This document shows, in pieces, positions 10,965 to 21,302 of a stretch of 64,000 nt of DNA (its first letter is position 1; each line of letters begins with the position of its first letter). This stretch comes from Megaustenia siamemsis. Lineage: Eukaryota > Mollusca > Gastropoda > Stylommatophora > Ariophantidae. The position numbers and the translations under genes are program-made. The notes under the pieces are model-generated. The model was not told where the DNA came from. It saw nothing but the letters and a program-made list of their open reading frames with translations, and did not search any database. The stretch lies in NCBI GenBank assembly GCA_032433765.1, contig JAVIAB010000101.1, positions 63,576,092 through 63,640,091 on the forward strand, written 5' to 3'.

Positions 10965-11650
10965 CCCTTCTCACTCGAATGTAAGTCCTACATGTTTGAC
11001 TACCTTAGCTTAACTGACCTGTCCTGTCCACTGTCTCAATTCTACTTTTCATGGTCCCCGGTATCGTCTAGCCAACTAGCCCAGACGTCCCTACTGACCG
11101 CTCGCCCTCAACCGAATGCTCACAACTTAAACTCCTTTGTCCCACTTAACTCTCCCCTGCCTCGTTTTTGATCGCCCTACACGCTTTCTCCCTGAGTCAC
11201 AATGTATTCATATTCTCCGCTTTCCCCGTGGACCTGAACCCTCATACTAATACTCTCCGACCTATTAATCTCCCCTTGATCCGCACCAATTCTACTCTTC
11301 TCTCTCCTTGTTATCTCCCTGTTTTACATGCTTTGGAAAACCGCCGCGTTATGTTTTGATCGTTTACACTGAAAACTTTCTTTCATAAAAAAGTAACACC
11401 TATGTCCATTTCTCTAGAATAAATTTGCTCTGTACAAAACACAAAACAGTGAGGTATCTCTCTCCAGTGCGTGAATAAATAGTATATACAGTCATGACAA
11501 AAATGATACTGAAATCCGATCTTTCATGCGATATATCTTTGGGATATACTATTTACAATATAAATATTACGCATTCCTAGATTTTCGATGCCATCAGTCA
11601 AATAAAGGGAGTAAGTAAATTGTTATTTTGACAACATCAAAAAGTAAAAT
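10965..11650. other. pyrimidine-rich stretch, no gene recognised
   Basis: Between about 11000 and 11340 the plus strand is strongly C+T rich (for example ctctcccctgcctcg). A 63-codon open frame at 11168-11359 looks like a product of this bias. Nothing is recognised in the rest. Confidence 0.45.
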
Positions 11651-11652
11651 CA

Positions 11653-11770
11653 GAATTGTGACTTTTATATTAGATAAAATATACTACTTTCAATGATTTT
11701 CTAGTTGTAAGCGGAATTGTGACTTTTATATGAGATATAATATTTACTACTTTCAATGATTTTCTAGTTG
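11653..11770 (+). repeat. direct repeat pair, ~60-bp offset
   Basis: gaattgtgacttttatat, then actactttcaatgattttct and agttg, occur at 11653-11707 and at 11714-11770. Confidence 0.85.
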
Positions 11771-11774
11771 TCGA

Positions 11775-12366
11775 GGAAGATGTGGGGATCATTTAAAGAG
11801 AAGAATTGTTAAATTAAATTTGATTGATTTGCTTGCTGAACCAGGCTTCACAGACTGCGGTAGATATACGTTATCAGTAAGTCAGACTATCAAATTAGCG
11901 AGATGATAGGAAATGTAGGGATACGTCTAAAGTGTTATTGGTTATTGGTTATTGGTTATGGAAGGCCTCGGTTTCACAGCAAACGAATTAAAATCCATAA
12001 TTGCTCAACCGCCCGTGCCAGTGGAATCATCCGAATTACTAACTCATCTCCCAAACATAGAAAGGTAACTGTAGTCCCCATCGTAGCAGTCTCAGTACAC
12101 GCCAAAAGACATAAGGCGAAACCGCGCAGAAAGTGAACACAGCCAACTGTTCCCTGTCATACGATATCATCATTCATCGTAAACAAGCGGGATATCGAAG
12201 CAGGATCAAAACGGATGAGACACACAGCTCACGGTGTGCACAGAGCACTTAACTCAGTAGCTCCTGCAACAAGCCGGACTTGGAATATGAGGAAACTGCA
12301 AGAAGGAACACTTTTCAGACATAGCCTTCAATGGTTCCTGCCGCCTATCCACCATATACCATGGGA
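11775..12366. other. no gene recognised; short heptamer repeat
   Basis: A perfect ttattgg repeat (three units) lies near 11935-11957. A 77-codon plus-strand frame (11903-12136) starts across it and is not convincing. Confidence 0.45.
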
Positions 12367-12368
12367 GT

Positions 12369-13190
12369 TCACGTCCTCCCTAAAATGATGATCGTCATAA
12401 CACTTGATGATGTTAGGCCGTCATTGATGACTCCAATTCCAAACATATAGACACACAGTGGTGGTAAGTTATCATTTCCAATCCAACAGAAGCCACATGC
12501 CCTGTAGTTAGTAAAACCACAGAGAGAATATGATTTTGTGACCTTCACTGATTCACTCTTAGATGTGAATGTGTAGTTTACACAAGAGGAGAAGTTTTCA
12601 ACTACAGTGATCCCATTTAAGGCAATTCTGGGATAGCAAGGCAAGTCTCCTTTATAGCAGCAGAACTTGATGTTCTCCGCTCCCTTCTTGTAGCTGCCGC
12701 CACACGATTCTGATGTCTCATTAACTTGGATATCATTCAAGAACAATGTTAGATTAACATTCCATAGATATGGCTCTACTGATGAAATGCTTGGTGCAAC
12801 AGTTGTATCATTCATACTGGAGGCTCTTGGTCTGTGGTCATTAATATCACAGACGGCACATGATGTTGTTATATTCAGTATTTCTTTCTGGGGTGTAAAT
12901 ATGTGGCACACACATGGAGAGTGGTTTGTGGTCACAGTAATCCCATTAAAGGCAATTCTAGGGTAGCATGGCATAGCTGTTTCAGAACAGCACAATCCTG
13001 TGATGTTTTCTGTGTTCGCTATAAAGCTGCTGCTGCTACACAATCCTGACCAATTATAGGTGTGGACATTATTCACTTGCAATGACAAAACTGCTTTGTT
13101 TACATCATAAACCTCTGGAAGCGAATCATTTATGGGACTAATAGTACAGTTTATTCTTCCATCGGGGATATCTTCATTGAGTCCCCCCAA
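12369..13190 (-). CDS. two-repeat cysteine-rich, N-glycosylation-rich ectodomain-like ORF (exon of unknown gene)
   Basis: This is the longest intact host-like frame in the window, 273 codons counted from a TTG; there is no in-frame ATG at the start, so it is probably an internal exon. A possible splice acceptor (ctttttaaccaaag) lies about 15 bp upstream on this strand. It holds two related ~87-residue modules (about 28-114 and 140-226). Both have one Cys, then CC 14-16 residues later, Cys at +7 within PCYPRIA[FL]NGITV, Cys at +18 and a closing Cys 18-21 further. The linker is Ser/Thr rich. About ten NxS/T sequons (N14, 21, 46, 62, 106, 127, 145, 157, 199, 205) point to a secreted or cell-surface protein. 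No signal peptide or convincing membrane helix lies in the frame. I recognise no named domain. No other exon was found. Function unknown; coding status is likely but not certain. Confidence 0.6.
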   Translation of the reverse strand: MGGLNEDIPDGRINCTISPINDSLPEVYDVNKAVLSLQVNNVHTYNWSGLCSSSSFIANTENITGLCCSETAMPCYPRIAFNGITVTTNHSPCVCHIFTPQKEILNITTSCAVCDINDHRPRASSMNDTTVAPSISSVEPYLWNVNLTLFLNDIQVNETSESCGGSYKKGAENIKFCCYKGDLPCYPRIALNGITVVENFSSCVNYTFTSKSESVKVTKSYSLCGFTNYRACGFCWIGNDNLPPLCVYMFGIGVINDGLTSSSVMTIIILGRT

Positions 13191-13209
13191 AAAAAAAGTC
13201 TTTGGTTAA

Positions 13210-13670
13210 AAAGCACATATGCTTTTGAGTTAAACACACAATGAGCCCACTTCATAGATTCAAAATGATCTTTGCCAATGCCATCCGTTTGCACAAGTTA
13301 GGGTCCTTAGCTACCAACGTCCCAAACGTCTGAAACGAATTAACGACTTTATCTACAGCGAAGGTTAACGAACTGTGAACAAACATTTATGTTCAAACCC
13401 TTGAAAACATTTTCAAATATACGATACAGTAATGCTAGTAAATACCATTAATATATTTTAGGACAACCACAAGTTGGTACACGACTTACATTTTTGCGAA
13501 TTATTAGAGGGAATATTTCACATGGGAATGGGGTACATACAACCTCTACTAACGAGAGTAAGCATCATAATCACTTTTAGTTATTTACGTTGTTACAGCT
13601 GAGCTAGTGACATGCACATTTATCATGTACCAGCTAGGTGGATTAATGTCATTACAGTTATCAAATCCCA
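13210..13670. other. no recognised feature
   Basis: This lies upstream (minus strand) of the ectodomain-like ORF and could hold its intron. No further module of that protein was seen by eye. Confidence 0.45.
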
Positions 13671-13671
13671 T

Positions 13672-14678
13672 GCATGTTGGCATAAGTAATCATGTCTCTC
13701 CACAACTCTCAATCTCAACAGTGATTTATCATTTCTATTGTTGACCTTCTGCTAAGTCATTCTCGTAAGCTGAAAGGTACCTTTTCACTTTTTCTTCCCT
13801 CTATCACTTTGTCCCTCAATTTTCCCAGTTATCACAATAAATTCAAGCTGTTTATTATTCATTACATAGGTAAAAAGTGATCATTGTTTCTTCCAAATAT
13901 TAGAAATTAGCTCTCTTTCTTCTGTGGCCACTTTGTCTAACGTTTTCATTACTCTTCTTAGCTCCCCATGGTATTCTTAATATTATCTTGTAAAATCACA
14001 TTTCTACAGCCTCCACTAATTTTCTTTTCTGTTGTTCTAATGTCCGTGATTCACGTCTATATGTTAAGGCTGGCTCTACATAACATTTACGTACTCGTTT
14101 TCTTGTTTCTGTTATTAAAAATGGATTCCACAGTAGCTTCCTTGTTTTATTTTTGGAAAGCTGTTTTTGCCTTTAGCTATTCTGAATATCACCTCTGTTG
14201 TACATCTACCATCTGAGGTTAAGATTGTTCGCAGATGTTTAGATTTATTTATCTATATCCATATGGTTCCACTTGTCTTTATTGTGCATTTTGGTGATCT
14301 CCTGTTCTTTTTTTTGTACCATTACTTCTGCATTTTTTTGTATTGAAGTTGAGTCTTTCATTTTTGCTTCCCTTTTTATATTGTCTACCATTTCTTGTAA
14401 CGCATGTTCACTCTTAACGATTTCGACTGCATCATCAGTATAACCGATATTATTTACATTATAACATCCAATTATTATTTCAGACATGTCACTCATGGAT
14501 CTTAAATCAGTCTCACTATACATATTAAATAAATGTGGTGACACAGACATGCCTAACACGATGTTTTATTTGTTGAAACATTCCGAATTGATTTCCAGTT
14601 CATGTGGCCGTTGTTTGATGCTAGCACATGTTCTTTAATATTCCTAGATCTTTGCTATCTATGCTCATGCCATCTTTA
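13672..14678 (-). mobile_element. RTE family B fragment (RT palm to C-terminus), decayed
   Basis: From 14678 down, the minus strand gives the B-type RT: an SPHLFNMYSE motif near 14545, GYTDDAVEIV where RYADDTVLI is expected (about 14430-14455), a Lys-rich thumb (to 14245) and C-terminal pieces (14200-13680). Tyr-Thr-Asp-Asp replaces Tyr-Ala-Asp-Asp. Several stops interrupt the frame. The usual CATCAT tail is missing at the 3' end (about 13672), so that end is probably trimmed. Confidence 0.8.

Positions 14679-14683
<5 letters not shown>

Positions 14684-14721
<38 letters not shown>
14684..14721. repeat. (TG)n(TA)n microsatellite
   Basis: A TG run passes into a TA run between two B fragments. 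Confidence 0.95.
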
Positions 14722-14724
<3 letters not shown>

Positions 14725-14812
14725 ATCATTATCATAAAGTACCATGCCTGCTGGCGTAGGTGATCATGTCTATCCACAACTTTCGATCTCGACAATTATT
14801 TATGATTTATGT
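14722..14812 (-). mobile_element. 3' tip of RTE family B
   Basis: About 90 bp matching the extreme 3' end of family B on the minus strand: catcattatcat tail, then gtaccatgcctgctggcgta and tcatgtctatccacaacttt. It is flanked on both sides by microsatellites. Confidence 0.8.
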
Positions 14813-14817
14813 TGTAC

Positions 14818-14839
14818 ATACACACACACACGCGCGCGC

Positions 14840-14885
<46 letters not shown>
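14818..14885. repeat. (CA)n(CG)n(TA)n microsatellite
   Basis: An acacacac block is followed by cgcgcgcg and a long TA run. Nothing is recognised between here and 15165. Confidence 0.95.
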
Positions 14886-14888
<3 letters not shown>

Positions 14889-15167
14889 ACAATACAAATT
14901 TTATGATTGCACGAGTATCCAACATATTGCAGTGCCTTCATTCATGCCTACACTATAAACCTAAAGAGGTATCAATAAATAAACATACAGAATATGAAGA
15001 AAGAGTAGAGGTATCAGTTTCTGCTGGTTGAAGATCATTATTACATTTACTGAGAAATGGAATCAAATGCTATCATTTATCAACAACACATTCAATGAAT
15101 TATGAGTTCCTGGACAGGGTAAAGAAGATTTAAAATGTACGATGTACAATAGTATTTGTGTCAAACA

Positions 15168-15229
<62 letters not shown>
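15168..15229. repeat. (TA)n microsatellite
   Basis: An almost pure TA run abuts the 3' end of the family E fragment. Confidence 0.97.
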
Positions 15230-15232
<3 letters not shown>

Positions 15233-15640
15233 GGCCCTTTTCGTCTTGTCAGACGGTCTAGTGGAGGCTATTGCGTATTTTTTTGAGGTATTGTTTTTGC
15301 CGAACAGCTTCTCTCGTGGCTAATTCTACCAATGTTTGACAAACACACGCGGTCATATAAATGAACAGGTCAGGCTCGCTGGTCCACAGGGTTTACCATC
15401 CTTTTTCATGAGTCTCTTCTCTTCTAAGTCCTGTCTTAGAACAGTCTCAAATGTTGTTATACCGTTCCTTATACGTGCTCTCCATGATGTGCGATCACTT
15501 GCCAGATGTTGCCAGTCGTTTTCACAGATGGAGAAGTCTTTCAGAGATGATTTGCAGATATCTCTATATCGTAGTTTAGGTCTGCCGATTTGTCGTTTTC
15601 CGTGTTTTAGCTTGCCATATAGTATTTGCCTAGGAATGCG

Positions 15641-15643
<3 letters not shown>
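15230..15643 (-). mobile_element. 3' end of retrotransposon family E
   Basis: On the minus strand from 15643 the frame reads RIPRQILYGKLKHGKR, GRPKLRYRDICKSSLKDF, then a Trp-rich end (NDWQHLASDRTSWRAR). This is the C-terminal tail found in an abundant endonuclease/reverse-transcriptase LINE group of molluscs. It matches 39534-39950. Both ends meet TA microsatellites. Confidence 0.8.

Positions 15644-15644
<1 letters not shown>

Positions 15645-15703
<59 letters not shown>
15645..15703. repeat. (TA)n microsatellite ending at the mariner terminus
   Basis: A TA run ends in tatgtatata directly before the mariner terminal repeat. The final TA (15702-15703) is the expected mariner target dinucleotide. 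Confidence 0.95.
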
Positions 15704-15856
15704 CAGGGTGTTTTTAAAGTTGCAGTGCAGTGAATATTTCTAATATTCAGTAAATGACGTAATCATCATCTACGTACCACAATTTTGTAAACCACATTTA
15801 TGAACAAACCGCTGCTTCCTTTAAGGTTTTATTTACGTAAAGGACGGGCACTACGC

Positions 15857-16490
15857 TTGAAAACAGGGTATTTCTGGTTGAGCATGTCTATCGTAATGGC
15901 GGTAAATATACGGATGAGGTCATTAGACAATTCGTGTGGAAATTTCCAGACTCACAAGTCCCTCACCAAAATTCTGTTACAAAATTGATCAAAAAGTTTC
16001 GTGAAACCGGTAGTGTGGTAGATGCAAACCGATCTGGAAGACCTTCAATTTCACAAGACCAAATTATGGAACTCCAAGACAGAATTACAATGAGTCCAAA
16101 TGCATCTTTAAACCACTTGTCTCAACAGGTGCAAATATCTAAGAGTTCTGTTCACAAGGTTTTAAGAAGTGAACTACACTATCGTCCATACAAATTAACT
16201 GAAGTGTCTCAACTCCAAGAAAGAGATTATGAATCCCGTTTAAACTACTGCATGTTGTTTCAGAATGTTATTTATGAACATGGCGCTGCCATCCTTGACG
16301 TCACTTTTTTCACTGATGAGGCCTGGTTTCATTTATCCGGTTATGTGAACAGTCAGAACAATCGGCTGTGGAGCAGTGAAAATCCCCATGAATTTCATCA
16401 AGTGCCGCTTTACGATCAAATTGTCGGAATGTGGTGCGCTATAAGTCGTATGCGGATAATAGGACCAATATTTTTTTCATTAAAAAAAGA
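15857..16490 (+). pseudogene. IS630/Tc1/mariner-type transposase, N-terminal part
   Basis: An open frame of about 210 codons for a cut-and-paste transposase, broken off before the end. The N-terminal helix-turn-helix region reads NRVFLVEHVYRNGGKYTDEV, then VTKLIKKFRETGSVVDANRS and GRPSISQDQI (the linker before the second DNA-binding domain), then SLNHLSQQVQISKSSVHKVL. The first catalytic Asp sits in FFTDEAWFHLSGYVNSQN (about 16308-16360), followed by WCAISRMRIIGPIFF. The second Asp (usually in a QDGA/HDNA motif) and the third acidic residue are absent, because RTE sequence takes over at about 16487. The normal start region is also lost: the right arm keeps 42 bp, including an ATG, that are deleted here. 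Nonfunctional. Confidence 0.85.
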
Positions 16491-16511
16491 AATGACAGAG
16501 GAGAAAGATTA

Positions 16512-17093
16512 ATACAATTCTGTGAAGAAAACAGGCTGATAATATGTAACACCTACTTTGAGCAAGAAAAAAGGAAACTATACACATGGAAAAGCCCTGG
16601 AGATAGGAAGATGAATCAAATAGATTACATAATGATAAAAGAAAGGTTCCGTAACAGCGTAAAGAAAGCCAAGACCTACCCAGGAGCAGATATTAATTCT
16701 GATCACAAACCTGTAATGATTAAAATGAAAATCAAACTAAAGAGAAACAAGCAAAAATCTAATTCATCAACAAATCCACTCAATATAACAGCTTTAAATC
16801 AAAAAGATATTAAAGATACCTATACAATACAAGTAAAGAACACATACCAGAAGCTGCTAGAGGAAGGAATTGAACAATACAGAAGAGAAAATCCTGATGA
16901 AAAAGTAACAACCAAATGGCAATGCATAAAGAAAAGCATACAAAAAGCCTGCAACACCTTACCCAAAAGAGAAAAGAACAAAAAACAAAAATGGATAACT
17001 GACACCATCTTAGAAAAAATGGAAGTAAGGAGACAAGCGAAGAACACTGCCCAATACAATAAAATAGATAATGAAATACGCAAAATGTGCTAA
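16512..17093 (+). pseudogene. family A endonuclease C-terminus and linker
   Basis: The open frame continues from about 16431 to the stop at 17091. It shows the end of an endonuclease/exonuclease/phosphatase fold that would nick the target: NRLIICNTYFEQ, YTWKSPGDRKMNQIDYIM (the W.SP....QIDYI motif) and KTYPGADINSDHKPVMIK (the GAD..SDH motif with the catalytic Asp-His pair). A Lys/Glu-rich linker follows. The first half of the domain, with the Asn and Glu metal ligands, is missing. The TAA at 17091 would separate it from the RT. Confidence 0.88.
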
Positions 17094-17189
17094 AAGGCAA
17101 AAGAAGACTGCCTCAGCCAAAAATGTATAAAAATAGAAACTATGGAAAGCAAACAAGACCTAAGAGGAATGCACACATAAATAAAGAGA

Positions 17190-17936
17190 ATGACTAATAA
17201 AAATAAAAAAGCCACAGAAGGTGGATGCATTGCAGACAAAAAAGGAAAAATGCTAACAGACAATAAGGATATCATAGATAGATGGCATGAATATACAACA
17301 GAACTATTTCATGATCAAAGGGACAAGAAACCAGTTATAAAATGTACATCAGGCTATAAAATCTTAAAATCTGAGGTGGAAAAAGCTATAAAAACAATGA
17401 AAAGGGGAAAAGCAGCAGGACCTGAAAGCATACAGATAGAGATGATACAGGCACTTGAAGATTTTGGCATTGAAGTGATTACAGACATATGCAACGACAT
17501 ATACCACACAGGATACATACCAAATGAACTAAAAACATCAACTTTCATTGCATTGCCTAAAAAGAATGGTGCAGTTGAATGCAGTGACTTTAGAACAATA
17601 AGCCTAATGAGCCATGTTACAAAAATCTTGCTAAAAGTTATACAAGGAAGGATTCAGAATAAAATCAATACTGAATTAGAGGAGCAGCAATTTGGATTTA
17701 GGAAAAATAGCGGGACAAAAGAAGCCATATTCTGCATGAGAACATTAATCGAAAAATACACAGAAGTAAACAAACCAATATATGACTGCTTCATAGACTA
17801 CACCAAAGCTTTTGATAGAGTACACCACAAACAACTTATAGAATGCCTAAAAGAGATACATCTAGATGACATGGATATACGACTAATATGCAATCTATAC
17901 TGGGAGCAAACAGCAATAATAAAATATAACAAATAG
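17190..17936 (+). pseudogene. family A reverse transcriptase, fingers and palm
   Basis: A 248-codon open frame. The linker GGCIADKKGKMLTDNKDIID is followed by MKRGKAAGPESIQIEMIQ (RT motif 1), ALPKKNGAVECSDFRTISLM (motif 2), FGFRKNSGTKEAIFCMRTLI (motif 3) and YDCFIDYTKAFDRVHHKQL, with the first catalytic Asp. A stop at 17934-17936 precedes GVRxGCILSPSLFNLY (17960-18010, one stop) and then, after a frameshift near 18055, INNLRYADDTVLLTEN (18078-18122) with both catalytic Asp residues intact. GVRQGC.LSP plus LRYADDT is the RTE pattern. About six lesions separate it from an intact frame. Confidence 0.88.
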
Positions 17937-18179
17937 TTCTCTACACCCATTGATATAAAAAGAGGAGTAAGATAAGGATGCATCCTATCACCAAGCTTGT
18001 TCAATCTATACACTGAGCAAATCTTTAAAAACATCATAGAGATGCCAGGCCTACAAAATTTTGGAAAAAATAATCAATAACCTAAGATATGCTGACGATA
18101 CTGTACTACTAACAGAAAATCCTAAAGACCTACAACAATTACTTAATGAAATACGACAAGCAAAAAATATGGACTAGAT

Positions 18180-18863
18180 ATGAACATCAAAAAGACTAAA
18201 ACTATGATCATAAACAAAGAAAATACTCAAAACCCACAAGTGGATATCACAATTGAAGGAATAGACCTTGAGACAGTTCAGAACTACAACTACATTGGAC
18301 ATACTATAACCAGTGATGGAAAATGTACAACTGAAATAAACAAAAGAATAGGAATTTCAAAAAGTAATTTTAATGTTATGAAGGACATACTAACATCAAA
18401 ACAAATAACACCAAAGCTAAAACTAAGAATAGCAAAATGTTACATCTTCTCAATATTCCTATATGGTGCTGAAAGATGGACAATAGACAAGAAAACAGAA
18501 CAAAGAATTGAAGCCTTCGAAATGTGGATTTATAGAAGAATAGGTAGAATTGGATGGAAGGAAAAGAAAACAAACGATGAAGTCTTAAAACAACTAAAAA
18601 TGAAAAGAGAACTTATGAACGCAATTAGAACAAGACAAATGCGATTATTGGGCCATGTTAAAAGACACAACAGCCTACTGAAAGTAATCCTGGAGGGGAA
18701 AATACAAGGTAAAAGAGGCAGAGGCAGACCAAGATTAACATGGACGAGTAACATCAAAAGATGGACAAATCAACCGATGACAACCTGCACCATCAAAGCA
18801 AGAGATAGAGCAGAATGGCGCTCGATGGTAGCCAACCTTCGTTGCGGAGACGGCACTCAATGA
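18180..18863 (+). pseudogene. family A C-terminal domain
   Basis: A 227-codon frame for the thumb and C-terminal region of the RTE polyprotein: KKTKTMIINKEN, YNYIGHTITSDGKCTTEINK, then SIFLYGAERWTIDKKTEQRI, EAFEMWIYRRIGRIGW, RTRQMRLLGHVKRHN, KRGRGRPRLTWTSNIKRW and RDRAEWRSMVANLRCGDGTQ at the stop (18861-18863). The tail starts at the stop codon itself, so the TGA repeat supplies it. The same block recurs at 33910-34493 and, inverted, at 29370-29900 and 56985-57560. Confidence 0.9.
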
Positions 18864-18869
18864 TGATGA

Positions 18870-19261
18870 TGAAATTGAAGGTCTTCCAGATCGTTATGCA
18901 TCTACCACACTACCGGTTTCACGAAACTTTTTGATCAATTTTGTAACATAATTTTGGTGAGGGACTTGTGAGTCTGGAAATTTCCTCACGAATTGTCTAA
19001 TGACCTCATCCGTATATTTACCGCCATTACGGAAGACATGCTCAACCAGAAATACCCTGTTTTCAATCGTCAACACCATTTCCTTCAAGCAATGAGACAG
19101 TGAAAGTAGCGTAGTGCCCGTCCTTTACGTAAATAAAACCTTAAAGGAAGCAGCGGTTTGTTCATAAATGTGGTTTACAAAATTGTGGTACTTAGATGAT
19201 GATTACGTCATTTACTGAATATTAAAAATATTCACTGCACTGCGACTTTAAAAACACCCTG
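18870..19261 (-). mobile_element. inverted right arm: mariner 5' end with transposase start
   Basis: Read on the minus strand from 19261, this repeats the left arm: terminal repeat, untranslated leader, an ATG (about 19088) and 64 codons (MKEMVLTIENRVFLVEHVFR and onward) to KKFRETGSVVDA, where a stop replaces the Asn codon. It continues to ccttcaatttca and then meets the TGA tail of the A element. It keeps 42 bp that the left arm lacks, so the two arms are not simple recent copies of each other. Confidence 0.88.
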
Positions 19262-19264
19262 TAT

Positions 19265-21100
19265 ATACATATAGACTCCAGTCCGATATAAAACCAAAAA
19301 ATGTGTAAGAAGTGGTCATAAAACTATAACGACCGTGTTTATTTATGGTTACAACGACCACATGCAAAAAACATGGCGATTGAGGCAGTACCTAGACACC
19401 TAAATTGTGCATCTCTTTTAATGTTAAGCAGGACCGTGACCGCCATTTACACTACATGTGTCGTCCTTGCTTAAGACTGGTAGTGAAGTGAGAACATACA
19501 ATTATTATCAAGCGTGTTATATACATTATTTTGTATTGCTTTTATCCAGTATGCATTCACGTTCTTCACAAATTAAAGCAGCTCTATATTCAATACACAC
19601 GTGATAAGCTGACTGTAGATTTACTCCAGTTTTTAATGTCTGGATTTCTGATTATTTATTTCACACATAGACCAATGTGATAAAAGATTGAGAACTCATT
19701 TCTAAACCTAGCATGTTCAGTACAGCATATTACATCACATACAAGAAAGCGTTTGAACGTTAGTCATTTAGTTCAACCACGAATTGTTCTTCAATCTCAA
19801 ACTATAGAGGATTCAAGTCAGACATAATACCACACATTTTTTACAACAATTATAGCCATGTAATGAGAACATTTTACTCGAAGGCAATTTTAATTAACTG
19901 ATTAATATTTGATTTATTCTTAGCGAGCACAGTTCCCTCGATCTTCGTTTTCCGGAAAGTATCTGGTAAATTGTGTTAAGAAGCATATTTTAAAAGTGAA
20001 ATTACAATACGTTTAATACGTTTTTACAAATGTATAAATTGACTAACACATTAATTAGTTATCTCGTTACCATGGTAATCTTACGTCATAACGTCTAGTC
20101 CAAAACTTAGAAATTATCAAACGGAATCCAATGTCTTATATTAGTCACATTAAAGGTCAATGAGAGTATAGTGTTCAGCAATTTGGGCAGATAATGCATG
20201 TGTGCATAATTTGTTGAACTGTTTATGATAATTATAGATAATTTTAGAAAATGTCTTTCAAACCCCTATTTTCCTTTTCATCATTTATTTAACAATGCAT
20301 TTACTGAGCATATGGCGTAATATTAACCTGGATGTGAATTTTTTTTTTATAAATTACGGTAAATGTCGTATGTTTTAATGTCGTGTATCATATACTTATG
20401 TTAGTCTTTCTTCATTTCCTTAGCCGGTGCGTTTCCTTACGAAATAAACCGGCATTCTTTTAGTCGTAAACTATATGTTCAATCATTGCGCTATACATTA
20501 TCACTGCTATTTAAATGTTATCTCTAAGTAAATAAGTTATTGCCTTCATGATAGTTGTTGCAATTGCTATAAAAACGGTCGAATGATAATAGCTGCAAAG
20601 TGTGTAAAAGTTGTTCTCTTTTGGTGTACATCATTAGTTTGCTTGAAACAGGTTGGAGTGGTTAACCCAAATTTGTGTACTCTGTGAAATTAATGATCTT
20701 CAATATGACTTTTACAACGTTTAGATTTGGTAATGTCACTTGGGCTATACATTTTAAAAAATCAATCCTGGTGCCTCCATTGATAATTTTATGTTACTGA
20801 AGATAAACCCTCTCAAGTGAACAGTATATACAACCGTCAGAATGTTGTTGTATATGGTATCACATTTAGGGTCTGCCCTTGGAAACAACACATTCATATT
20901 GTCTTATGTTTACGTACTCATTTGGCTGGTCAAGTTGTGACATGTTGTAATATATATCCAGAAGCGTTACATAGATTTTTCAATTATAAAAAATGCATTA
21001 TCTGCAGAGAGATCTGATTCACTTAAGCAGAAAAGTTATAGCCATTGACAGGTAGACTAAAGAAATAATTGTGACTTAACAATAATCAGTAAATGAGTCC
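19265..21100. other. no recognised gene or repeat
   Basis: AT-rich sequence without convincing ORFs. A 66-codon frame at 20817-21017 is not supported by any motif. Confidence 0.5.
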
Positions 21101-21103
21101 ACC

Positions 21104-21217
21104 TGGTGGACAGAAGAAAGCACAGTTGTATGACAGGCTTAACAAAGTCTGACCATTAAGTGGTGGACATAAGAAAGAATAGTTGTATGACAGGCTTAAC
21201 GAAGTCATACCACTAAG
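21104..21217 (+). repeat. 57-bp direct repeat, two copies
   Basis: tggtggacagaagaaag, then gttgtatgacaggcttaac and accattaag, are repeated with a 57-bp offset (21104 and 21161). Confidence 0.85.
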
Positions 21218-21302
21218 ATGAATGCAAAACAAAAAGGTTTACACATGATACGGGTTAAGACATAAACATGCGAAGCTGCAGTAAAGCTGAATGTGGGGAA
21301 AA

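Larger units (their letters stand above)
16487..18870 (+). mobile_element. RTE-like retrotransposon, family A, 5'-truncated in the endonuclease
   Basis: The copy starts at RNDRGERLIQF in the apurinic-type endonuclease and runs through the RT to the natural 3' end, where the stop after RCGDGTQ is followed by tgatgatgatga. It is the most complete A copy here and looks fairly young: long open stretches are split by only a handful of stops and shifts (near 17091, 17166, 17935, 17972, 18060 and 18176). It serves as the reference for the A fragments at 29364, 33910, 56973 and 63113. Confidence 0.92.
15704..19261. mobile_element. palindromic mariner-bounded composite carrying an RTE family A element
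   Basis: Both outer ends carry the same 5' part of a Tc1/mariner-type transposon in opposite orientation: 15704-16053 on plus and 18870-19261 on minus. The outermost bases are cagggtgtttttaaagt and its complement, each next to TA. The arms differ at about nine positions in 350 and by a 42-bp deletion in the left arm. Between them lie more transposase sequence on the left (to ~16490) and a 5'-truncated RTE family A element (16487-18870). The whole 3.56-kb unit has the ends and TA flanks expected of a mariner mobile unit, although neither arm codes a complete transposase. Whether it ever moved as a unit is inference. Confidence 0.75.

Noticed and set aside
15336..15743. 135-codon plus-strand frame ending in YIYIYI
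   Set aside because: Antisense of the family E 3' end running into a TA microsatellite.
16810..17275. Minus-strand hydrophobic frames opposite the family A element
   Set aside because: They are shadows of the lysine-rich plus-strand linker (AAA/GAA codons give Phe/Leu/Ser on the other strand).
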